Translations under genes and position numbers: made by a program
Notes under the pieces: generated by a model
Told to the model about the DNA's origin: nothing
The model's database searches: none
What the model saw: only the letters and a program-made list of their open reading frames with translations
NCBI GenBank assembly: GCA_024413875.1
Contig: JAKSVY010000064.1
Location: forward strand, 1-7,467
DNA: 7,467 bases
Reading direction: 5' to 3'
Source of the DNA: Bacilli bacterium
GTDB lineage: Bacteria; Bacillota_I; Bacilli_A; RFN20; CAG-826
Part shown: in pieces, positions 1 through 5,470 of the stretch
Numbering within the stretch: the first letter of the stretch is position 1
Layout: each line of letters opens with the position of its first letter

Positions 1-116
1 AAATTAACGTCACTGACGCTGAAAGTTCATTATTCACATTTGGTATCAAATCAACATCATCTTTTGGCGAATCTACTTTTGATATTCGCATTATGAGAAC
101 TAGTGGTGCGTTATAA
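1..116 (+). CDS. C-terminal end of an unidentified protein (5' truncated)
   Basis: An open frame enters from the left edge (first full codon at position 3) and runs 37 codons to a double stop, TAA TAA, at 114-119. The visible tail is rich in Ser and Thr (for example ESSLFTFGIK and STSSFGESTFDIR), has no hydrophobic helix, and alternates polar and apolar residues like beta strands. This would suit the end of a soluble or surface protein. A hairpin with a T-run follows the stop directly, which supports a real gene end. I do not recognise the family and assign no function. The short length leaves some chance that the frame is not coding. Confidence 0.5.
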   Translation, partial: INVTDAESSLFTFGIKSTSSFGESTFDIRIMRTSGAL

Positions 117-118
117 TA

Positions 119-143
119 AAAAAGTAAATACTAATTACTTTTT
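119..143 (+). terminator. Weak A/T-rich intrinsic terminator
   Basis: A perfect 9-bp inverted repeat, AAAAAGTAA and TTACTTTTT, is separated by a 7-base loop (128-134). It begins just after the double stop of the upstream gene, and its T-run forms the 3' arm. Only one base pair is G-C, so the hairpin is weak and may leak into the next gene. Its palindromic arms would also give a similar hairpin on the other strand. Confidence 0.4.
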
Positions 144-162
144 AGATACAGGTGTATATAAT
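135..162 (+). promoter_or_regulatory. Candidate promoter for the RCK_C membrane protein gene
   Basis: TATAAT at 157-162 is a perfect sigma-A type -10 box. The best -35 is poor: TTACTT at 135-140 with a 16-base spacer, lying inside the upstream terminator. The predicted start of transcription (about 168-170) falls almost on the ATG at 172, so the mRNA would have practically no leader. Confidence 0.35.
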
Positions 163-171
163 ATTTAAGTT

Positions 172-1182
172 ATGTCAGCAACAATTTCAATTATTCTTGT
201 CTTAGGCTTTGCAGTCATCTACATTGGGATGATTGAAATTTTCTCTGTTCTTTTTAGAATTTCTGGTTTAACAAAAGAGAAATCTCTTTTCCAAACAATT
301 TCTCTTATTACAACCGCTGGATTTACAACTTCTGAATCAGAAGTTATTGTTACTAATAAAATGAGAAGAAGAATCGCGATTGCTGCGATGGTTACAGGTA
401 ACGTTTTCTCAGTTGTTATTGTCTCTTTAATTATTAACTTATTCATGTCTGTCTCTACCACAACATGGGAGAAAAGATCATTAATCATTACAGGTATTGC
501 TTTTGGTGTCTTCGCTTTATTAATGATTTTATTTAGAATCCCATTTATTCGTAAAATCTTTGATAAGTTAATTGAATCACTTGCAATTACCGCAATGAAG
601 AAAAGAAATCATGAAAACGCAATTACATTCCTTGATAACTATGGACATGGAATGTGTATTGCAGAAATCTTAATTAACTTCGTTCCAGATATGCTTAAAG
701 ATAAATCTTTATTCGAATCGAAGATTAAAGATGTCTATAACATGAATGTTCTTCTTATTAAACGTAAAAGAAAAATTATTGAAGTCACAAAAGATACAAT
801 GCTTCAAACAGATGATGTTATCGTTGTCTTTGGTTCAAGCCAAAACATTAAAGACTTATTTGGAAAACAAACTAAGAAAGATATTAAAGAAGCATTATCA
901 GTTGAAGATAAGATTAATGAAAACATTATTACATTAATTGATAACTATGGTCCTGATGCAATGGCGGAAGTCACTATTAATAGTGTGCCAGAAATATTCG
1001 TGGATAAAACATTATTTGAATCAGGTATTAAAGAGAACTATCAAATTAATGTTATGATGGTTAAACGTGATGATAAACCAATTATGGTTGTAAAAGACAC
1101 CGTTATCGAAGATAAAGATGTCATTGTAGTATTTGGTCCATACAAATCAATTAAAGAGCTCTTTGGGCCTAAAAACAGATAA
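172..1182 (+). CDS. Membrane protein with two tandem RCK_C (TrkA-C) domains
   Basis: A 336-residue integral membrane protein. Predicted helices lie at about residues 5-28, 66-91 and 103-123. Between the first two is a conserved-looking loop (39-57) with the motif TTAGFTTSESE. The C-terminal half is two cytoplasmic RCK_C domains (about 148-231 and 250-332). They are clearly duplicated: each has DNYG, a VP-DK-LFES segment, and ends DVIVVFG then IK-LFG. RCK_C domains in K+ transporters and antiporters (KtrA, CpaA, KhtT) bind small ligands, including c-di-AMP in some families. The resemblance suggests an ion transport or regulatory subunit, but no NAD-binding RCK_N domain is present and the substrate is unknown. 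An in-frame stop at 166-168 limits the start to ATG 172. There is no Shine-Dalgarno sequence before it, so the message may be leaderless. The gene ends in a shared bidirectional terminator. Confidence 0.85.
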   Translation: MSATISIILVLGFAVIYIGMIEIFSVLFRISGLTKEKSLFQTISLITTAGFTTSESEVIVTNKMRRRIAIAAMVTGNVFSVVIVSLIINLFMSVSTTTWEKRSLIITGIAFGVFALLMILFRIPFIRKIFDKLIESLAITAMKKRNHENAITFLDNYGHGMCIAEILINFVPDMLKDKSLFESKIKDVYNMNVLLIKRKRKIIEVTKDTMLQTDDVIVVFGSSQNIKDLFGKQTKKDIKEALSVEDKINENIITLIDNYGPDAMAEVTINSVPEIFVDKTLFESGIKENYQINVMMVKRDDKPIMVVKDTVIEDKDVIVVFGPYKSIKELFGPKNR

Positions 1183-1216
1183 ATAAAAGCATTGCTAAGT
1201 TGGCAATGCTTTTATT
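1182..1216. terminator. Bidirectional intrinsic terminator between convergent genes
   Basis: TAAAAGCATTGC (1184-1195) pairs perfectly with GCAATGCTTTTA (1203-1214) around a 7-base loop, and A-T pairs extend the stem outward to 1182 and 1216. T-rich sequence follows on the plus strand. On the minus strand the hairpin is followed by TTTATCTGTTTTT. It serves the RCK_C gene ending at 1182 and the iron-sulfur/thioredoxin gene, whose TAA stop (1214-1212) lies inside the stem. Confidence 0.9.
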
Positions 1217-2768
1217 GTTTTAATGATTCGATTTCACTTACTAATACAGATTTAGATATTGCTCCATCGTGAGTATATCTAATGATACCTTCTTGATCCA
1301 CGATAGTAGTGATAGGCCAGTCTTCAAGGCCACCTAATTTATAGAAGTATTGATCATCCACATCATCCATAGCGAAGTGGATAGTGAAGTCTGACCAACG
1401 ATTTTGAATAAAGGAGTTAACCTTATTTTCAGGATATAACTTTGAACCTTGGTGAATTGCGATTACTTCAACATCAGTTGAATATTCTTTATAAACTTCA
1501 TCGAATTCAGGAAGTTCATCAACACATGGAGTGCACCAAGTACCCCAGAAGTTAATGACAGAGATTTTACCTCTCCAATCTTCAATCTTCCAAGTACCTT
1601 CCTCACCATTGATTAACTTAAGTTCTTTGCTAACACAGAGATCTCCAACGCGATATCCTTCGGTTGGTTCATCGCTAACTTTCTTTTCAAAGAAATTAAC
1701 ATAGATTAGTGTTCCAACTGTAAGAGCAGTAAGAGGAACAAAGATAGCAATATTTGTAATAGCCTTCTTGCTTAATTTCTTTTTTGAAGGCTTATTTTTT
1801 ACTGGTAGTGTTTGTTCTTCGTTAACAATAGTGATTTGTTCAGGAGATTCAGCGATTTTAGCGTTTGCTAAATCTTCTGCTTTTCTTCTATGGAAGTATT
1901 GAACAATATCTTCTCCTCCAAAACTAATAGAGTTAGAGGCACAGACTGTTTTACATTCTCCACAGTTAATACATTCGTGGTCACCGACAACCTTAACATC
2001 CATCTTACAATGACTTACACAAGCGTTACAGTGAGTACATGTTGATTTATTAACATGGATTCCTAAGATGGATAATTTATTGAATAATCCATATAACGCT
2101 CCAAGAGGACAAAGGAAACGGCAGAATACTCTATAGATGAATATAGCTGCTACAACAAGAACAACCGCAAGAGCGAATTTCCAAGTGAATAATCCACCAA
2201 GCATTTCAAATTTTGAAACATTGTTAGCGTTTCCTAAGAGGAGAACTCCTCCACCTAATGTTCCGGCTGGACAAATATATTTACAGAATGCTGGAAGTGG
2301 AGTGCCTTTTGCGGTCATACTAAGGGCAAGAGGAACACCAATAACTAGTAGAGCTAATATAAAGTACTTTAAGTAAGATAAGACATAAGTAACTTTATTC
2401 TTTTTAAGTTTTGGAGTCTTTATTTTATAAAGTAAGTCCTGAATTAATCCAGTAGGACAAATGTAACCACATATTGTTCTACCAAAGATAATCGCGTATA
2501 GAAGGATAATTCCTAAAACATACATTACTGTTTTCTTGTTCTCATCCGCTAAAGTGGCTTGAAGTGAACCAATAGGGCACGCTCCAGTAGCACCAGGACA
2601 TGAATAACAGTTTAATCCAGGGGTACATACGGATTTAAGTGGTCCTTTATAGAATTTACCTGTTATATAACCTTTGAGATTAGCATTCGTTAATAAAGCA
2701 GCATATAACTGAATGATTCGTCTTCTTGAAGGCTTGATTTTTAAGAAGAATTCTTTAACTTTTCCCAT
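1212..2768 (-). CDS. Polytopic 4Fe-4S membrane protein fused to an exported TlpA-like thioredoxin domain
   Basis: 518 residues. The N-terminal part belongs to the NapH/YccM-type membrane iron-sulfur families: Cys48, a CYSCP motif (Cys54/Cys57), a GACPIG motif (Cys64), and three CX3CP motifs (Cys100/104, 162/166, 216/220) near predicted helices at about 80-98, 128-150 and 196-214. Two ferredoxin-like CX2CX2CX3C sites follow (Cys244-254 and 266-276). After a Lys-rich stretch (324-335) comes a helix at about 336-358, then a thioredoxin fold with WCTPC (Cys412/415) and a probable cis-Pro in DWPIT (Pro485), as in TlpA/ResA proteins. The positive-inside rule puts the clusters in the cytoplasm and the thioredoxin outside. 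I infer electron transfer from cytoplasmic reductant to external disulfides. ATG 2768 is chosen over an in-frame TTG at 2777: AGGA at 2779-2782 is 10 bases from the ATG but only 1 from the TTG. It starts 1 base after the upstream stop, so the two genes form an operon. Confidence 0.88.
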   Translation of the reverse strand: MGKVKEFFLKIKPSRRRIIQLYAALLTNANLKGYITGKFYKGPLKSVCTPGLNCYSCPGATGACPIGSLQATLADENKKTVMYVLGIILLYAIIFGRTICGYICPTGLIQDLLYKIKTPKLKKNKVTYVLSYLKYFILALLVIGVPLALSMTAKGTPLPAFCKYICPAGTLGGGVLLLGNANNVSKFEMLGGLFTWKFALAVVLVVAAIFIYRVFCRFLCPLGALYGLFNKLSILGIHVNKSTCTHCNACVSHCKMDVKVVGDHECINCGECKTVCASNSISFGGEDIVQYFHRRKAEDLANAKIAESPEQITIVNEEQTLPVKNKPSKKKLSKKAITNIAIFVPLTALTVGTLIYVNFFEKKVSDEPTEGYRVGDLCVSKELKLINGEEGTWKIEDWRGKISVINFWGTWCTPCVDELPEFDEVYKEYSTDVEVIAIHQGSKLYPENKVNSFIQNRWSDFTIHFAMDDVDDQYFYKLGGLEDWPITTIVDQEGIIRYTHDGAISKSVLVSEIESLKQ

Positions 2769-2769
2769 A

Positions 2770-3534
2770 TTAACCAAGTCCTACACATTCTGTGCATAAG
2801 TTAGCTGCTTTAGCGTATACACTTTCATGACCATTATTAACAACACCTACGATAATGAAGACAATCGCGAGAGTGATGAATAATCCTCTTAAACTCCAAA
2901 CAATGATTCCTTCATATTTAGGAGCAACATATTCTTTCTTGGATTTTTGACATTCAATTTGTTTTAAGATTTCAATTGATCTAGCGTATGAGAAATCACA
3001 TACGTATATATTAATTAAGGAATATACAAGAGTAATTCCAAGCCAAGGAGTGAAGTGAACAAAACAATCTATTACTTGTGGAGAAATAGGTTTTAAAACG
3101 TCAAACTTCTTAACGAAGAATAAATAATATAAACAAATTAATAATGCAGCCGACGCGATAACGATGTTACCGATAGTCATAACCATTCTTAAAATGTTTT
3201 CTCTTTTTAATAAAGCATTATCTTTAACGTCATCTTTGTTAATAAGTCTCATTAAGTTATCAAACTTATCTTTGCTAGTGATTTTTACATTATTCTTAAC
3301 AGAGATATTTTTAATAACTGCATAGACTCCACCAAAGATAGCCGCTAAAACAAAGAGGATGATACAAGGTAAAATTTGAAGCAAATATTTACCAACTAAT
3401 TCTCTTGTAAACATTGGATATACATTTGGGTCATAGATTCTAATTACTTGCATAATGAAAAGAAGACCTAGAATGATACTAAGTGACATAGTTACATAGC
3501 TTGTAATCGTGTAAATTAAGTCTTTCTTTTTCAT
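2770..3534 (-). CDS. Five-helix membrane protein with C-terminal CD1871A-like CXXC tail
   Basis: 254 residues, with helices at about 9-31, 50-74, 113-139, 161-178 and 211-232. Loops 75-112 and 179-210 are Lys/Arg-rich and so probably cytoplasmic, which places the tail (233-254) outside. The last helix plus the ending AANLCTECVGLG (Cys247/Cys250) closely resembles the small, roughly 40-residue CD1871A-family CXXC proteins of Clostridia, as I recall them, here attached to four extra helices. I do not recognise the N-terminal 200 residues. The gene is first in a two-gene operon with the iron-sulfur/thioredoxin protein 1 base downstream, so the CXXC is likely a redox partner or client of that thioredoxin; this is inference. 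The ATG at 3534 has no good Shine-Dalgarno sequence, and a promoter lies directly upstream, giving a leader of only about 8 bases. Confidence 0.82.
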   Translation of the reverse strand: MKKKDLIYTITSYVTMSLSIILGLLFIMQVIRIYDPNVYPMFTRELVGKYLLQILPCIILFVLAAIFGGVYAVIKNISVKNNVKITSKDKFDNLMRLINKDDVKDNALLKRENILRMVMTIGNIVIASAALLICLYYLFFVKKFDVLKPISPQVIDCFVHFTPWLGITLVYSLINIYVCDFSYARSIEILKQIECQKSKKEYVAPKYEGIIVWSLRGLFITLAIVFIIVGVVNNGHESVYAKAANLCTECVGLG

Positions 3535-3548
3535 ATTTTAATGAAAAT

Positions 3549-3577
3549 ATTCTAAATGAGCATGACAAAACTCGCAA
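3549..3577 (-). promoter_or_regulatory. Promoter of the membrane redox operon
   Basis: Read on the minus strand: -35 TTGCGA (3577-3572), a 17-base spacer, and -10 TAGAAT (3554-3549). These match the sigma-A consensus at 4/6 and 5/6. Transcription would begin near 3542, only about 8 bases before the ATG at 3534, too short for a normal ribosome binding site. Confidence 0.6.
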
Positions 3578-3616
3578 GACACAATATGTTTTGGAAAATA
3601 AAAAATTAAAAAATTA

Positions 3617-3645
3617 TTTACAAGAAAGAATCACAAGAATAAAAT
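3617..3645 (+). promoter_or_regulatory. Promoter of pyrG
   Basis: TTTACA (3617-3622), a 17-base spacer and TAAAAT (3640-3645) match the sigma-A boxes 5/6 each. The predicted start near 3652 gives a leader of about 110 bases before the pyrG ATG, long enough to contain the hairpins below. The region between this promoter and the divergent one holds no gene; a 15-codon frame there is not convincing. Confidence 0.6.
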
Positions 3646-3657
3646 ATTGAACATTAT

Positions 3658-3683
3658 TTATTAATCGCTAGCGTGATTATTAA
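3658..3683 (+). other. Leader hairpin 1 upstream of the pyrG terminator
   Basis: TAATCGC (3662-3668) pairs with GTGATTA (3673-3679) over a 4-base loop, with one G-U pair. Three more pairs (3658-3660 with 3681-3683) extend it beyond a single mismatch. It would form close to the 5' end of the pyrG transcript and ends 12 bases before the terminator stem. A role as 5' stabiliser or regulatory element is a guess. Confidence 0.4.
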
Positions 3684-3695
3684 CATTGATCTTAG

Positions 3696-3727
3696 AAAAC
3701 TCCGGAAGAGATTTTACGGAGTTTTTT
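3696..3727 (+). terminator. Intrinsic terminator in the pyrG leader (candidate attenuator)
   Basis: AAAACTCCG (3696-3704) pairs perfectly with CGGAGTTTT (3717-3725) around a 12-base loop, and six Ts run from 3722 to 3727. No plus-strand gene precedes it: the upstream gene is divergent. Its only evident role is therefore to stop transcripts from the pyrG promoter before the gene. Attenuation of pyrG by CTP level is known in Bacillus. There the transcript starts with GGGC and poly-G forms an antiterminator; no such start is evident near the predicted start site here. Confidence 0.75.
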
Positions 3728-3757
3728 CCCTTTAAAAACAGGGTAAAGGAGGAAAAG
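3722..3757 (+). promoter_or_regulatory. Possible Shine-Dalgarno-sequestering hairpin overlapping the leader terminator
   Basis: The terminator T-run and following CCCTTT (3722-3733) can pair with 3745-3757, which contains the AAAGGAGG ribosome binding site. This needs a single bulged A at 3750 and two G-U pairs, with an 11-base loop. It shares bases 3722-3725 with the terminator stem, so the two folds compete. Pyrimidine and purine tracts pair easily by chance, so the claim is modest. Confidence 0.35.
3745..3752 (+). promoter_or_regulatory. pyrG ribosome binding site
   Basis: AAAGGAGG is a near-perfect complement to the 16S rRNA tail and stands 8 bases before ATG 3761. It settles the start of pyrG against a longer in-frame reading from TTG 3686, which would run through the leader terminator. 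Confidence 0.9.
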
Positions 3758-3760
3758 AAT

Positions 3761-5362
3761 ATGAAAAAGTATATCTTTGTTACAGGCGGTGTTGTATCTG
3801 GATTAGGTAAAGGAATTACCGCTGCATCATTAGGCCGTTTATTAAAAGAAAGAGGACTTAAAGTAGCAGCTCAAAAATTAGACCCATACATCAATGTTGA
3901 CCCAGGTACTATGTCACCATATCAACATGGTGAAGTTTTCGTAACAGAGGATGGTGCGGAAACCGATCTTGACTTAGGCCACTATGAAAGATTTATTAAC
4001 ACAAGCTTAACAAAATATTCTAACCTCACAACAGGAAAAGTCTTCTGGAACGTTCTTAATAAAGAACGTAGAGGTGAATATTTGGGCTCAACAGTTCAAT
4101 ATATTCCTCATGTTACAAATGAAATAAAAAGCTTCATTTATCGTGCTGGTGAAGAAAAAGAAGCTGATATTGTTATTACTGAAATTGGTGGCACAATCGG
4201 CGATATTGAATCACAAGTTTTCATTGAAGCTATTAGACAAGTATCATTAGAAGTTGGACGTGAAAATTGTTTATTTATCCATGTCAGTTATGTCCCATTT
4301 TTAAGTGGTAGTGATGAACATAAATCAAAGCCAACTCAACACTCAGTCAAAGAACTTCAAGGCATGGGAATTCACCCAAACATTGTTGTTTTAAGATGTG
4401 ATGAACCATTAGAAGAAAATATCTTTAGTAAGATTGCTTTATTCTGTAATGTTAAACGTGACTGTGTCATCGAAAATATGACTCTTCCTACACTTTATGA
4501 ATGTCCATTAATGCTTGAAAAATCTCACTTCTCTGAAGTAGTGTGTAGAGAACTTGATTTAACCACAAAAGAACCAGACTTAACTAACTGGTCAAATATG
4601 GTTAATAGAATCAAGAATTTATCTAAAGAAGTTAATATTGCTCTTGTTGGAAAATATGTCGCTCTTCACGATGCATATTTATCAGTTGCAGAAGCTCTTA
4701 GACACGCTGGTTATTGGTGTGATGCAAAGGTAAATATTGACTGGGTAGATAGTGAAACTATCACAGAAGAAAATGTTAAAGATATTTTAAAGAACGCTGA
4801 TGGTATTATTGTCCCAGGCGGATTTGGTTCACGTGGCATTGAAGGAATGATTGTAACTGCGAAGTATGCAAGAGAAAATAATGTCCCATATTTAGGCATT
4901 TGTTTGGGTATGCAAATTTCTGTTATTGAATACGCTAGAAATGTTCTTGGCTATAAGGATGCAAACTCAGGTGAATTTGACTCAGATAGCAAACACAAAG
5001 TTATCGATTTCTTACCTGATCAAAGTGATGAGGTCGCTAAAGGTGGAACTCTCCGTTTAGGAGCATATCCATGCAAAGTTAATGAGGGCACAAAACTTTA
5101 TGAATGCTATAAATCTTATGAAATCTCAGAACGTCATAGACACAGATATGAATACAATAACGATTATAGAGAAGAACTCACAAAGGCAGGTCTTGTGATT
5201 GGAGGAACTTCACCTGATAACTACATTGTTGAAACTGTAGAAAATCCAAAGTGCAATTTCTTTGTAGGCGTCCAATTCCACCCAGAATTCAAGTCTAGAC
5301 CTAATAAAGCTCACCCATTATTCCTTGGCTTAATTAGCCATTCCTTAATGAACAAAAAATAG
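3761..5362 (+). CDS. pyrG: CTP synthase (glutamine hydrolysing)
   Basis: 533 residues, the usual bacterial length, complete. It converts UTP to CTP using ATP and ammonia released from glutamine, the last step of pyrimidine nucleotide synthesis in the cytoplasm. The synthetase domain (about 1-265) shows [10 protein letters not shown] (Lys17 in the P-loop), [44 protein letters not shown] and [12 protein letters not shown]. The class I glutamine amidotransferase domain (about 300-533) shows GGFGSRG, the nucleophile Cys381 in GICLGMQ, the RHRHRYE segment, and the His507/Glu509 pair in FHPEF. All key residues are present and there are no frame breaks. Start ATG 3761 follows a strong Shine-Dalgarno site. 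The gene is monocistronic, preceded by a leader terminator and closed by its own terminator. Confidence 0.98.
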   Translation: MKKYIFVTGGVVSGLGKGITAASLGRLLKERGLKVAAQKLDPYINVDPGTMSPYQHGEVFVTEDGAETDLDLGHYERFINTSLTKYSNLTTGKVFWNVLNKERRGEYLGSTVQYIPHVTNEIKSFIYRAGEEKEADIVITEIGGTIGDIESQVFIEAIRQVSLEVGRENCLFIHVSYVPFLSGSDEHKSKPTQHSVKELQGMGIHPNIVVLRCDEPLEENIFSKIALFCNVKRDCVIENMTLPTLYECPLMLEKSHFSEVVCRELDLTTKEPDLTNWSNMVNRIKNLSKEVNIALVGKYVALHDAYLSVAEALRHAGYWCDAKVNIDWVDSETITEENVKDILKNADGIIVPGGFGSRGIEGMIVTAKYARENNVPYLGICLGMQISVIEYARNVLGYKDANSGEFDSDSKHKVIDFLPDQSDEVAKGGTLRLGAYPCKVNEGTKLYECYKSYEISERHRHRYEYNNDYREELTKAGLVIGGTSPDNYIVETVENPKCNFFVGVQFHPEFKSRPNKAHPLFLGLISHSLMNKK

Positions 5363-5384
5363 GGCTTTGTAACATATAAATATT

Positions 5385-5413
5385 AAAGAGCAAACATTTG
5401 TTTGTTCTTTTTT
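5385..5413 (+). terminator. pyrG terminator
   Basis: AAAGAGCAAAC (5385-5395) pairs with GTTTGTTCTTT (5400-5410), with one G-U pair and a 4-base loop, followed by further Ts to 5413. It lies 22 bases after the pyrG TAG stop. Confidence 0.85.
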
Positions 5414-5434
5414 ATACCGAATTTTCACTTAATA

Positions 5435-5461
5435 TGTTATATTAATAAACAAGATTGGAGG
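5435..5461 (+). promoter_or_regulatory. Extended -10 promoter and ribosome binding site of the lipoprotein gene
   Basis: TGT TATATT (5435-5443) is an extended -10 element with the TGn motif and a 5/6 core; I see no convincing -35. Transcription would start near 5450. GGAGG (5457-5461) stands 9 bases before ATG 5471 and fixes the start. Confidence 0.5.
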
Positions 5462-5470
5462 CTAGTTATT

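Noticed and set aside
219..488. Opposite-strand frame inside the RCK_C gene
   Set aside because: Hydrophobic antisense shadow of the transmembrane segments, with no start signals of its own.
2137..2376. Plus-strand frame inside the Fe-S/thioredoxin gene
   Set aside because: Antisense shadow of a gene with clear conserved motifs.
2769..2777. TTG start for the Fe-S/thioredoxin gene
   Set aside because: It overlaps the upstream stop, and AGGA would sit only 1 base away. ATG 2768 has correct spacing.
3562..3609. 15-codon plus-strand frame in the divergent intergenic region
   Set aside because: No ribosome binding site, no resemblance to known peptides, and it overlaps the minus-strand promoter.
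3686..3760. Longer pyrG starting at an in-frame TTG, adding 25 residues
   Set aside because: The extension runs through the leader terminator and lacks a ribosome site. ATG 3761 has AAAGGAGG at the right distance and gives the conserved family N-terminus.
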